Shown here one piece after another: positions 27,040 to 38,154 of a stretch of DNA of 64,000 bases; within the stretch, counting starts at the first letter, position 1; each line of letters opens with the position of its first letter. The DNA comes from Tenrec ecaudatus (lineage: Eukaryota; Chordata; Mammalia; Afrosoricida; Tenrecidae). The position numbers and the translations under genes are program-made. The stretch is taken from the NCBI RefSeq assembly GCF_050624435.1, contig NC_134539.1, positions 122,867,525 through 122,931,524 of the forward strand, given 5' to 3'. The notes beneath the pieces are model-generated. The model saw only the letters and a program-made list of their open reading frames with translations, searched no databases and had not been told where the DNA came from.

Positions 27040-27950
27040 TAATTAAGGTCATTTGAGGCATGAAAACCAAGATAGATAACCCTTCAGAAATAGAAAAGGG
27101 AGTAATGATTCCCTGAGGGTACAGGAAGAGAGGGGGAGGAAAAAGAGGAACCGCTAGCAATGATGACTGTGTAACCACTCGAGGGGAACGAACAATAGAA
27201 TTGTAGGTGAATGGATATATTGGAAGGTGTAAGATATGGAGGAAAAAATATAATAATTGCTATAGTTTATTGTGCCAGCCTGGCCGATAAACACAAGTAG
27301 GATTAACTGAAGGGCAGAGGGATAAATGGCTCGGTGAGCCTCACCTTGGTTGTTCTGTGCCTCAGTTTAAAGGGGTACACTACCTGTGGGATGCCTAGCC
27401 TGTGGACTGTGTCGCTGTAAGTTGAGGTCCCTTTAAGCCCACACGATTGGAATGTTCATCTCTGGAGCTGGGGACTGGCAGTTGATGACAGTTGGGGACC
27501 TGCCTTGCTGTTTGCTGCCTGGGTATACATAGCCCAGCTCTCTCTACAGAAGGGGACTGGCAACTGGCAGCTCTCAAAACTTGAAGGACTGCTAGTGTCT
27601 CACTGCTTTATAATTTAACTGTTAATTTCTTGTATTATCTATCTGTATATTATTTAATGGTTCATTTCTTGAATTATATATCTATCTTTATAAATATATT
27701 TATATATAATTACTAGCAATCTAGTTTGTCTCTCTACAGAACCCTGTCCAATAAAATAATAATAAGGGTTCCAGGGAGGTAAGGTGGGAGAGGAAGGGGA
27801 ATAAAGGGAAGTTGATATCGAAGAGTTCAAGAAGAAAATGTTTTGAAAATGCTGGTGGCAGCAATTATACAGTTATAATTGTACTAATTGATCTAATTGA
27901 ACTATGGGCTTTTATGATATCTCTAAGAGCTTCCAATAAAATGGAAAAAA
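27040..27950 (+). mobile_element. Diverged L1 3' end split by LTR-like element
   Basis: Left piece 27040-27261 (GGGTACAGGAAGAGAGGGGG region). Right piece about 27760-27950, with AAGAGTTCAAGAAGAAAATG, TTTTGAAAATGCTGGTGGC and AGAGCTTCCAATAAAATGG. It is more diverged than the young copies. Confidence 0.7.
27262..27758 (+). repeat. LTR-like element
   Basis: It begins TAGTTTATTGTGCCAGCC and GGCCGATAAACACAAG, and ends with an AT-rich stretch and CTCTCTACAGAACCCTG. Its start is shared with the copy at 20813, and its end differs from the 23674 type. Confidence 0.6.
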
Positions 27951-29682
27951 CAAAACAAAATCAGAAATTAAAAAAATATATATACTATATATAAATTCAA
28001 GTTTCTGAAGGATGGTACCATCTTAACCCAAGAAAAAAAATTATGCTTCATGTGTTCAGATATTAAATATTTGAGTCAGTATTACCAGGCTAGTCACCAA
28101 CCAGTCATTAAATAGTTTATCAGTGATATTATTTAGCTGGAGATTAATAGTGATTGAAATATCTCTAGTCATTATTATTGAAAATGGATGCTTTACAGTA
28201 TACATGCACATGTACATACATAATTCTAAATAAATTGAGCATTAGATTCCAGGTGTTTTTGTTTGTTTTTTAGTCTTTTCCCCCTCCATTTATTTATTTT
28301 TAAAAATAATTTTATTGGGGCTCATACAACTCTTATCACAATCCATACATACATCCATTGTGTCAAGTGCATTTGTACATTATCAAAACATTTGGTGTCA
28401 GCTCCTCATTTTTCCCCTTCCTCGCCCCCCCTCATTACCCCTTGCTAATTTATAAATTATTATTTTGTCATGTCTTACACTGTCTAGTGTCTTCCTTCAC
28501 CCACTTTTCTGTTGTCTGTCCCCCAGAGAAGGGGTTAGAGGTAGATCATTGTGATCGGTTCCCCCTTTCTACCGCACCTTCCCTTCACCCTCCTGGTATC
28601 ACCACTCTCACTACTGATCCTGAGGGGTTCATCTGTCCTGGATTCCCTGTGTTTCCATTTCTTATCTAACAGTGTACATCCTCTAGTCTAGCTGGATTTG
28701 TAAAGCAGAATTGGGATCAAGATAGTGGGGGCAGGAAGCATTTAAGAACTAGAGGAAAGTTGTATGTTTATCATTGCTACACTGCACCCTGACTGGCTCA
28801 TCTTCTCCCCAAGACCCTTCTGTAAGGGGATGTCCAGTTGCCTACAGATGGGCTTTGGGTCCCCGCCCTGCACTCCCCCTCATTCACAATGATAAGATTT
28901 TTTGTTCTTTGATGCCTGATACCTGATTCCATCGACACCTTGTGATCACACAGGCTAGTATGCTTCTTCCATGTGGACTTTATTGCTTCAAGTCTTTAAT
29001 ACCCCAGATGCTATATCTTTTGCTATCCAGGCACCATCAGTTTTCTTCACCACATTTGCTTATGCTTCCACTTTGTCTTCAACAATCAGTTGAGAAGATG
29101 AGCATTATGGAATGTCAAGTTATTTTTTAATTTTTTAGAAAATGCTTTTATTGGTTATCTTCCCATCGGTGGATAGATGGGCAGATTTCATCATGTGATC
29201 TGAACTGATGGTGAATGTTCACCTGGCTGCTCAGGATACCTGGAATATACAGGTCTGGTATCATATTTTAGAACATGTCTTAGCCTTGGTAGTTCTAGAA
29301 CTTAGTGCTCAAGTTGAATGGGAATCGATGGTGCATTTTAATAAGAGTAGTAAAATGATTTTGCTACAATGAAATGATTTGAATTTTGGCCAGAAATGGA
29401 AATTAATTTTATTTCTGCGAGCATAGATCTGAGAGGCTGTAAAGAGTGGAATTTTTGTATGTGCTCCAAGAGCAGTAAAAATTTTTTAAAAAGTACACTG
29501 AGCTTTACAATTGCCCTGAGAACTTCCAAGGGAATATAGTTCATTAGATAGGTAGCAGTCATCTATAAATTAATATCACGAGCCTTTTATAAACACATGA
29601 GGATTTAAGTTGTGACATTAGTGAACAACAAAATTTTAACAAATGTCCAAGAATCCCCTGCCTAGATGTTTCTGTAGAGGAG

Positions 29683-29868
29683 GGTGCTTTGGTGGTGTAG
29701 CAGATTATGCCTTAGGCAGCAGTTCAAAACCACCAGTTCCCAGGGAGTGAGAGATGAGGCTTCCAACTCTAGTCAAGAAATACTGTCTTGGAAAACCCAC
29801 AGGGATAGTCCTACCTGCTTTAGAGGGTCACTGGGAGTCAGAAATGGCTGTATGGCAGTGAGGTTTTT
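29683..29868 (+). repeat. AfroSINE
   Basis: GCTTTGGTGGTGTAGCAG, then GCAGTTCAAAACCACCAG, GAAAACCCACAGGGATAG and a tail of AGAGGGTCACTGGGAGTC and GGCAGTGAGG. Confidence 0.8.
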
Positions 29869-30427
29869 AAAAAAGGTTTATATAGGATGTACTCATCTCT
29901 ATTTCAGATCTTGAATGAAACCGTTGAGCCTGCAATCCCTTTACTTTCTGGTAGTGGAGGTTACATATGATGGAGTCAATTTTGAGTCATAGCAACTCAT
30001 CTGGCAGAGAGCAGTCCCCTAAATTTTTTTTGCTGTCACCTTCAGAGCAGCAGGTCACCAGGTGTTTATCCCTTGGAGCCTTTGGGTGTCTTCCGTCAGT
30101 AGTGGAGCACTTCACCCTTGGGGCCAAAGATGAGGTGATCAGGCACAGAAGAAGAAAGGCAGAGTACCATTACCATTACATTTTTCCCTTTAGCTTCTTG
30201 AAGCCGCTTTCATAATGTGAAATCCTTTACCAACCACTTGTAGAAGTGCTTGTTTCTGCACTGGCAAAAATTCATACTTTATAGTGTTTTTTCCTTTTGG
30301 GTAGACAAAAGAAAAGGATTACGTGCAGGCTAGTTTTACACACAGCAGGAAACTAAGAAGCTGTAAGTTGCAGCTGAAAATTTGTGAAAAATAACTGCCT
30401 GGCACCATCAGTCCCTTAAGTGAAGGT

Positions 30428-30719
30428 TGTCGTTAGGCTCCACTTATAACCCATGGTGACCCTGTGTTCCAAGGAACGATACGCTGTGCTCAGAATACTT
30501 GCTATGTTTGAGCCCTGTGTCCATCCTCCTCTTTTTCACTGACCTTCAGTTTTACCAAGCATGGTGTCCTTCTCTGGGTACTGGTCCCTCCTGATGACAT
30601 GCTCAAAGTACATGAGACAAAGTCTTGTCCTCCTGGTTTCTAGGGAGCATTGTGGTTGTACTTCTTTTGAGGCAAATATATAGTCATGCTTCTGGCAGCT
30701 CTTGGTATAGTCAGTATCT
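30428..30719 (-). mobile_element. RTE LINE 3' fragment
   Basis: The plus strand has GTCGTTAGGCTCCACTTAT, AACCCATGGTGACCCTG, TCCTCTTTTTCACTGACC, GATGACATGCTCAAAGTAC and CTTCTGGCAGCTCTTGG. This is the reverse complement of the RTE 3' end. Confidence 0.75.
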
Positions 30720-31918
30720 GGAATGCCAAGTTAATAGAACAAAGTATTCTTGCATTGAGGAAGTACTTGAGTGGAAGCCCAATATCCATTTGTTACCTTA
30801 ATACTAAACTTTGAAATACATGCACGTAGATTTATTTCCCCATAATCAAATATAAATACAGATGTACATGCCTGTATTAAGACCTCTCTAAATGCCCTTG
30901 GCCTCCTAGTTCTTTCCTCTATTTCCTTTTACTTTCCTCTTGTCCCACTGTCATGCTCAGCCTTCATTTGCGTTTCAGTGATTCCTCTCAGTTACATTAC
31001 CCTTGATGAAGCCCGAGGAGGTCTCCTACACCCTCCTCGTTGTTGATTTTGAATCATTTGTTGTTTCCTTGCTCCTGGGTTTGTCAGCATCCACACTCCC
31101 TTTCCCCTGCCCCCTCTTCTCTCATGTCCCCCTGGAACCGATGGTCCCATTGTTTTCTCCTCCAGATTGTTTATCCTTCCTCTTTTATCTAGATAGACCT
31201 GCAGAGATAATAATATGCACAAAGAACAAGACAGAGAAAAACAAACCACCAAAAGAAAACAACAACAACAACAAAACCAGTGACAAAAAAAAGAAAAGCC
31301 TGTAAATAGTTCAAGGTCTGTTTGTTGACCACTTGGAGTGTTTTCCAGTTGAGTCTGATGGGGTGCCAAGCCAAAGTCTATCTTTGGTATTCCCTGGGCC
31401 CTTCATTGCTCTGCTCCCCTTGCTGTTCTGTTGCACACCCTTAGTGTTTTGCCTTGATGTGGTGGGGTCAGATCGGACACAATTCCCACACTGTGTCCCC
31501 AGGGTTGTCCCCCATAAGGTTATGGATTAGTGAGGGATGTCATGTCTCCTAGTGTGGCCAGCCATATGGTCCTCTTTGTGCATTGTCTGCTCTGAACAGG
31601 GATATTATCCTCAAGGATTGGTGGGCCAGGATGTGCTCCACTCTCTCTTCCTCCCCCTTCATTTGCTCCCATGTGCTCTGATCAGACATGTCCCTCTCCC
31701 TGAGTTGTAGCTTCAGTGCTGTCCTCTGAAGTAAATTTTTCTGGGGGGAGGGGCACCTGTCCATGTAGTTGGGATTGGGCCCCTCAGACCTCTACTGCTT
31801 CATGCTGGCATGTTGCATTCAAATTTTGAAGCACTGTGTTGAAGTCTGGTCCCTCTTTCCCTGTGGAGATATAAACAATACCCTCCCATAGGTAGGCTAG
31901 TGCCCACTTCACCCGCTA

Positions 31919-31923
31919 CTCAT

Positions 31924-31955
<32 letters not shown>

Positions 31956-31957
31956 AA
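31919..31957. repeat. (ATCT)n microsatellite
   Basis: About nine ATCT units sit directly before an L1 tail. Confidence 0.92.
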
Positions 31958-32095
31958 TAATTTTATTAGGGGTTCATGCAACTCTTATCATAATCCATAC
32001 ATACATCAATTGTGTAAAGCACATTTGTACATTCATTCCCCTCATCATTCTAATTTCTTTTTTTCTCTCTTTTTTCCCCTTCCTTTTTAGTTGGC
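31958..32095 (-). mobile_element. Short L1 3' tail
   Basis: ATAATTTTATTAGGGGTTC, then GCAACTCTTATCATAATCC, inserted into the larger L1 3' UTR. Confidence 0.75.
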
Positions 32096-32204
32096 TACCA
32101 TATGTATCCCTGGATTTGGTCTGACCCTTGCCATACTACCTGGACCTCACCCCAGGAATGTTTGTATATGGTAGCTTTTTCCCTATGTCCCTTTTGCAGT
32201 TTTT

Positions 32205-32737
32205 TAAAAATCATTTTATTGGGGGATCATACAACACTTATCATAATCCATACATTCATCAATTGTGTCAAGCACATTTGTATATTCATTGCCCTCATCA
32301 GTCTCAAAATATTTGCTCTCCACTTAAGCCCCTGGTATCAGCTCCTCATTTCCCCCTCCCACCTCAGTCCCTCCTCCCTCATGAACCCTTGATAATTTAT
32401 AAATTATTATTATTTTGTCATGTCTTATACTATCTGGCATCTCCCTTCACCCACTTTCCTGTTGTCTGTCCCCCAGGGAGGAGGTTATATGTAAATCCTT
32501 ATAATCAGTTCCACCTTTCTATCCCACCTTCCCTCCACCCTCCGCTATTGTCACTCTCACCACTGGTCCTGAAGGGATTTCTGGTTACTATATGTACCAG
32601 TGTACATGCTCTGGTCTAGCCGGATTTGTAAGGTAGAACTGGGATCATGACAGTGGGTGGGAGGAAGTATTTAAGAACTAGAGGGAAGTTGTATGTTTCA
32701 TTGTTGCTATACTGCACGCTGACCGGCTCATCTCCTC
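32205..32737 (-). mobile_element. L1 3' UTR copy
   Basis: TCATTTTATTGGGGGATC and full young-type 3' UTR up to a CTGACCGGCTCATCTCC region, after which the host L1 resumes with antisense ORF2. Confidence 0.8.
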
Positions 32738-33361
32738 CCCTGCATTTCTTTTTTAAGCTTACCTCAGGGGACTTATGTTGTACTTGTTTTTTTGTGCTTG
32801 ACTTATTTCACTTAGCATAATTTCCTCTAGTTCTTCCTATGTGGCGATGTGCTTCATGTTTTCATCACTGCTTTTTAGCGATGTGTAGTACTCCATTGTA
32901 TGTATGTACCACAGTTTTTTATTCCATTCATCTGTTGATGGAAATCTGGGTTGTTTCCAACTCTTTGCAATTGTGAAATGTGCCGTGATGAACACTGGAG
33001 CACATGTCTGGTCCTGGCTTGTTTCTTGCTTCTTCTGGCTATTTGCCCAGTCGGGGGATTGCTGGGTCGTATGGTAGCTCAATTTCCATCTGTTTTAGAG
33101 ATCGCCAAATCGACTTCCATAGTGGCTGTGCACATCTACAGGCCCACCAGCAGTGGGTGAGAGCTCCTGTCTCACCACAGCCCCTCCAACACCTGTTGCC
33201 CTCTGAGTTTTTGAATTGGACTATCTTTGAGGGTGTTAGATGGTATCTCATTGTTGTTTTAATTTGCATTTGTCTTATGGCTAAAGATCGGGAACATTTT
33301 CTCATATGTTTATTGGCCATTCAGATTTCTGCCCTTGTGAAACATCTGTTCAGGTCCTTTG

Positions 33362-33766
33362 TGCGGGAGATAGGCCAGCTATCCCGCACCAGACTGCATC
33401 TGAAACGAGGAGTGCAGATTAAAGAAAAAAGACAAGTGTAAAGTTTGGGATTGGGAGGGCAACAGTCTGCTTGACTGAAGCCACGAGTTTATTTTTCATA
33501 CTCCTTATATCCATGCAGAAACAACCCGGGGTTAATTATCTCATGGTTAAGCAAGCACATTTGGTACCCATAGCAACTCTATCTTCTGCCAAGCCAGACA
33601 TCCTTGAGAAAATTTAACAACCTGTTTTTCCAGACTTTGCATACTTTCTTTTTGTTGACAGTCTGTTCAAAACATTAAGTCACAGAAGAAATCAGCAAAC
33701 ACTGACACATAGGTCATAAGAATTTTCAGCCGTTTCAAGGCGGCTGAGTCTTAATGGCCATCAATA
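33362..33766 (-). repeat. Solo LTR (betaretrovirus-like ERV), 6-bp TSD
   Basis: The hexamer cctttg lies at 33356-33361 and 33767-33772, inside L1 ORF2. The 405 bases between carry, on the minus strand, an AATAAACTCGTGGCTTC stretch (poly-A signal at the R region) and end ...CTCCCGCA. The opposite end reads TATTGATGG, with TA in place of TG. A 6-bp TSD and this layout fit class II ERVs. No internal genes are present. Confidence 0.75.
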
Positions 33767-34464
33767 CCTTTGGCCACCTTCTCAGTGGGCAATTAGTTCT
33801 TTTTCTTTTTGGAAGCTGGCAGAGTATTGTAGATTTTAGTAATAAGGCCTTTGTCTGCTGTGTTATTGCAAAAGATGTTTTCCCAGTTCGTGGGCTCTTG
33901 GTGAATTCTTTCGATGTACACAAGTGTTTTATCTTCAGTATATCCCACTTGTCAATTTGTGCCTTCTCTGTTGGTGTCCTTCCCTCTTTCTGACAGCCTA
34001 TGTATTCCCTGTGCCAAGGTTCTCAGGTTTGTCCCAATTCCCTCATTGATGGCCCTAATAGTTTGGGGTTTAACTTCAAGGTCTGTGATCCACCTTGAGT
34101 TTATTCTTGTGCCTGGAGTGAGATAGGGTCTTGCTTCATTTGTCTGCAGGTAGATATCCATTTTTCCAGCACCACTTGTTGAAGAGGGCATCGCTTCCCA
34201 TTTGATATTTTTTGGGCCCTTATCAAACTTCAGTTGTCTATATGCTGATGATTTTATTTGTGGGTTTTCAGTTCTTTTCCATTGGTCTGAGTATCTGTCA
34301 TTATACCAATACCATGTAGTTTGACCACTGTGGCTGTATAGTATGTGCTAAAGTCAGATAAAGCAAGCCCTCCCACTGTGTCCTTCTTCTTGAGGAGTTC
34401 TCTGCTAATTCGAGGATTCTTCCCTCTCCATATGAAGTTTGTAATCAGTTTTTCAATTTCTTTT

Positions 34465-35061
34465 AGTGTGTGTGTGTATCCATTCGTTATTTCAAGTATT
34501 TATAAAATACCACTAGGCTCTTCCCCAGGATGCGAGTCCAGACGGTCCCCTCCAGAAACTTGGACGAGGCTATGCACACAAGTTTACATGACAGCGAGGA
34601 ACCCTTGAGCTCCTGCTTGACCAGGAACATAGCTCGGAGTGGAGCCAAAGGAAGTGACACCAGGCAGGGGAGGGTGGGTGCTTATCCGAATCAAACTTCA
34701 GTTGCCCTCGGGGCGAATCTTGTGGCAGCACAGAAATGGAGGCTGTGTGGGGAAGGTTCAAGTACAGCAAGTGTCTAGGGGGCTACACCCCTGGCTGGGG
34801 TGCTGTTAGATCAATGTCGCTCAAGTTCCTGGCCAGCCAAACGCCTGCTGCAAAAAGTCCCAAGTTGAGGATCAAGTTCCTCCGGAAATCATTCCTGTCT
34901 GAGGCGAAGCGGTAGATGCCCCGAAGCCAATCGCCCATGTTGTTGGGGATCTCCGCGCCTCATTTGCAGATCCCGCAGCGCTCGCACGGACGGTGGAAGC
35001 CATGGCAGCACCTTCAAGGTCCGCAGCAGGCTCTCCTGATGCACGGCGCAGGCGCCGGCGG
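34465..35061 (-). pseudogene. TOMM6P: TOMM6 processed pseudogene
   Basis: TOMM6 is a small subunit of the mitochondrial outer-membrane TOM import complex. The minus-strand coding remnant spans 35003-34783. It begins MASTVR and SAAGSANE, and in a shifted frame gives [20 protein letters not shown] and LILNLGLF. After another shift it gives AGVWLARNLSDIDLTAPQPG and the stop. At least two frameshifts break it, it has no introns, and 5' and 3' UTR-like sequence flanks it. The flanking L1 string atcagtttttcaatttcttt occurs near 34445-34464 and, with one change, near 35062-35081, as a long TSD. It is a dead retrocopy inside L1 ORF2. Confidence 0.9.
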
Positions 35062-35301
35062 ATCAGTTTTTCGATTTCTTTGAAGAAAGATGAGGGTAAT
35101 TGTATCGGGATTGCATTGAATTTATATAGTGCCTTGGGCAAAACTGACATCCTTACTATATTGAGTCTTCCAATCCATGAGCATGGGATATTCTTCCATT
35201 TGTTGAGGTCACTCTTGGTTTCTTGTAATAGCTTTATGTAGTTTTCCTCATATAACTCTTTTGTTCTTTTAGTCAGGTATATCTAGAAATTCCAGGTGTT
35301 T

Positions 35302-36030
35302 CGTGATTATGAAAAAAATAGGACCTTATTCAAATGAAAGCTCAATCATTACTTTAGGTTTCCATTTTTTATTCATTAAATATTAGAATACACACCTGTT
35401 AAATACACTTTTAAAAAATGTAATGTTTCATTGTATACTCAGTGAAGGCTTACACAGCAGTTTAGGTTCTCATTCAACAATTTCTACACACCTGGCTCAG
35501 TGATATTGGTTACATTCTTCGCAATGCTTGAACATTTGCATTATTTTTGCTCTGACCATTCCATTTCCATGAACCTAATGTCCCTGCCTCATTTACTTCT
35601 CATTTTTGTTTTAAAGTGGTTGTTGACCATTTGGTCTTATATAGGTCACTTTTTAAAAGAAGCATAGTATCCCTGAGTAATAGTGTTTATCTTGTGAGTT
35701 AATCTGTTATTTAATGAAAAGGTGACCTTAGAGCCTAGTTTCTATTTGGTTAAAGAGTATCTCATGAAGATTGTCTTGTGGAGTCCTCAGATTTCCACTT
35801 GCTCCATTAGTCTGGATTTTTAAATGCATTTGAGGTTGTTTTCCATGCTGTCTCCCATTTTAGAATGAAGAATAGTGACCAGGCCAGGCGCCCAGGTGGT
35901 CTTCTGGTCTCAGGGTAAACAAGGTTGTGGTTCATGGAGATTATTAATATCACAGACTGGTTGTTTTCTTCTTTGCGTCTTACTTTCTTCTCTCTTTTGT
36001 TTCAGACCCATAGAGGCCACGTGTTGTAGC
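35302..36030. other. Intergenic, probably old repeat, unassigned
   Basis: AT-rich sequence with a texture like an old antisense L1 3' end, but no diagnostic words. No gene recognised. Confidence 0.35.
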
Positions 36031-36035
36031 TTAGA

Positions 36036-36960
36036 AGTCCACTAGTAAACTTGACTGCTAACGAAAAGGTTGGTGGGATTGAGCCCCCAGCTTCTCTGTG
36101 GAAGAAAAAAACAGTCTGCTTTGGTAAAACGCTGTGGGAAGCTGATCTAGGAAGAGAGTGTATGTGGACAGACTGTCAACATCCATACGTTAAGGAGTCC
36201 GGGAGGCCAAGGCTCCCGTGGAGGAAACCTTCATGTTCATGGGTTGGAGATGGGTCTCACTCACATTCTCCTAAGTATAAGTTATTCCCCACAATGTCCC
36301 CCCATAATAATTCCACATTTAAAGTGCTGCTTGCAAACACATGGTCACTGACTATACCCTGGGAGGTCATCTGCTTGAAGGTTGTCAGCCACCCTTGTCA
36401 ATCAGACCCTATAGTCTGTCCCACCCTAAGGAGGGCCCACTCCCTTCTGAGGATAATGGATTGTTCCCCTAAAGGAGAACCCAAAGACACCTACGGTCAA
36501 GTCAACTCAGGGGCAACCAAGGTTAGGCTGCCATCTTGACTCTAAAATCCTTCCATCTTGTTACCTATATGCCTTGCTGTCACCTGTGTGCCCCTACTGC
36601 CTCCCCTTCCTATTGCTTGTACACCCCTAGTTCATCCCCTCCTGTCGTGTGATGCCTATTGTACAACCCCTTCCTATTATTGTGGTGACTGTGGCCTGCA
36701 TGCCCAAGATTATATGAACTCCTGAGATTCCATGACACTTTCTTTGTGCAGACCTGGCTCAGGAAGTCAAGACTGTGAAGGTGCACACTTGCATGCTTTA
36801 TCTGGTCTGAGGTCTCTTTAAATTACTCAATTTAAAAGAATTGGACACCCCTTGGACCCATTCAGTTGTGGGGAGGCTAATCCTCCACAAAACTCCATGG
36901 GGTCAGTTCTGTGTTATAGTCTATGAATCAAACTGAGTAGACAGTAGTGATTTTGGATTT
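36036..36960 (+). repeat. AfroSINE split by a solo LTR
   Basis: Left part 36036-36132 (CTGCTAACGAAAAGGTTGG, AACAGTCTGCTTTGG). The right part resumes at 36890 with ACTCCATGGGGTCAGTTCTG. Confidence 0.6.
36133..36889 (+). repeat. Solo LTR of 757 bp in a SINE
   Basis: It starts TGTGGGAAGC and ends AATCCTCCACA, giving TG...CA ends with short inverted repeats. Flanks aaacgc (36127-36132) and aaactc (36890-36895) match at five of six bases, as an old TSD. The C-rich U3-like part precedes a CTTTCTTTGTGCAGACC region. No retroviral genes are present. Orientation is tentative. Confidence 0.65.
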
Positions 36961-37030
36961 TTGGCTTTATGGCAGCTGTACCTCTAGAATTTTTTGAAGA
37001 ATCTTGTACTGTTTTCAGCAATGGTTGTAC

Positions 37031-37717
37031 TGTTAGGTTTCTGAAGTCAGTAAGACCTTGGTTCTTGACTTTGCACAATGAAAGAATTCACGCTGCAGCC
37101 CATTTGTAATCCAAGTGGGTTTTTAGGAAGGACAGGGCAAATTTCAGGTTTTACAGTCTCAAAGGTGTTCACACTTGGCCCAAACAATCACGTGGAACAG
37201 AGGACCCACACATTAGAATCTTGGGGTAGGGGATGGGGTGGGTGGGTGGGTGGGTGGGAGTCCTGCGAGGCCAGAAGCCCAAGAACCCTAGAGGCTGAAA
37301 GCATGTGGGCCAAGAGCCTGTGGGCCCCGAGTAGGCCTGGAGCGGTCCCATGGCCACTCACACAGGGGAGGGAGATCCTCCCCCTCTACCTGCCTCTGAC
37401 CAGGAGCAGGGTAAGCTTGCATCCCAGAGCATGCACCCTGCTTTTATTCTAGCCCACCCCATGGCTGGGGGAAGGCTTGGTTAATGGTATTGGTTGATCT
37501 CATTGGATAAGTTAGGCCCACCTGGGTGATATCATGAGCCTGGGCTTGGTTTGGCCCGCTCAGGTGTACCTCCCACCTGGCTCTGGGGCTTGAGTATGAG
37601 CATACTCAGTTTTGGGTCTTCACAGGTGTCTAATAGCTGCCTGATTTGTTTCCAACCTCCTCTATGGGAACCTTTGAAGGCATGAGAGGGACAGACCCCT
37701 AAGCTAGCTATCTAACA
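37031..37717 (-). repeat. 3' LTR of the ERV
   Basis: The plus strand runs from TGTTAGGTTTCTGAAGTC to GCTATCTAACA, so the minus strand has TG...CA ends. It contains an ATAAAAG box (complement near 37441) and a (GGGT)n run at 37238-37258 absent from the partner LTR. Confidence 0.88.
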
Positions 37718-37884
37718 TTTCTCCACTGAAGGAGTATGGACCCAAATCTTTGGGGGTACTGGGTGACATCTTGGCTGTTCCTTCTGACAAAAGGGACACA
37801 ATGTGGGGCTTTTGGTTCCACCCCTTCCTACTCTGGGGTTATCCACTTAGGGTGGATGAGGTTGGGGTGATCCAAGAGCTGGTG

Positions 37885-37905
37885 ATCCTGGCGGGGGGGG
37901 GGGGT
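37885..37905. repeat. Poly-G tract in ERV 3' region
   Basis: A run of about 12 G, then TGGGGG, at 37891-37910, within the env-deleted remnant. Confidence 0.8.
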
Positions 37906-38154
37906 GGGGGCAATCCTGGCTCAGGGTCATTAGTGACCTGATGACTTCTGGAAGAAACAAAACAGGTGAACAGTTTAGGCAAGGTTAGGCAAAGTTGTGA
38001 GATAGCAGTGCCCTTGAAGGTGTGGGTCACACTGGAAGATTAGATTAAGAAATCTGAGGACTGACAGGCCTGTGTGCCAGTTTACTTTAAACACAGGAAT
38101 TGTATGAAAGCATTTGCTAGCCTGAAGACTCTTGTGGGTCTGAGGGAGTGTTCT

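Larger units (their letters stand above)
29123..30719 (-). mobile_element. 1.6-kb retrocopy-like block of unrecognised source
   Basis: The flanking 14-mers ggaatgtcaagtta (29109-29122) and ggaatgccaagtta (30720-30733) differ at one base. On the minus strand the block begins with an RTE fragment (30719-30428), continues through unfamiliar sequence with a SINE, and ends with AATAAA (complement of 29147-29152) followed by an A-rich tail. This matches an L1-mobilised transcript. The source gene is not recognised. The 74-codon frame 29338-29562 has no family signature. Confidence 0.55.
28259..35288 (-). mobile_element. 7-kb L1 with 13-bp TSD, host to several later insertions
   Basis: The 13-mer attccaggtgttt occurs at 28246-28258 and 35289-35301, bounding one minus-strand L1. 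Its long 3' UTR runs 28296-29122 and 30720 to about 31910. The ORF2 C-terminus follows (frame 32837-33082 with KLWYIHTMEYYTSLKSSDEN; frame 33039-33320; further remnants to 35288 including [20 protein letters not shown]). The ORF2 reverse transcriptase/endonuclease 5' portion and ORF1 are missing, so it is 5'-truncated and dead. Inside it lie the 29123-30719 block, two L1 tails, a solo LTR and a TOMM6 retrocopy. Confidence 0.85.

Noticed and set aside
31919-31957. CRISPR-like or regulatory direct repeats
   Set aside because: A plain ATCT microsatellite in a mammalian genome. The same applies to AATG at 50932 and GGT at 16396.
32837-33320. Minus-strand frames of 81 and 93 codons as host genes
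   Set aside because: They contain the L1 ORF2 C-terminal signature (MEYYTSLK-type) and belong to the large L1.
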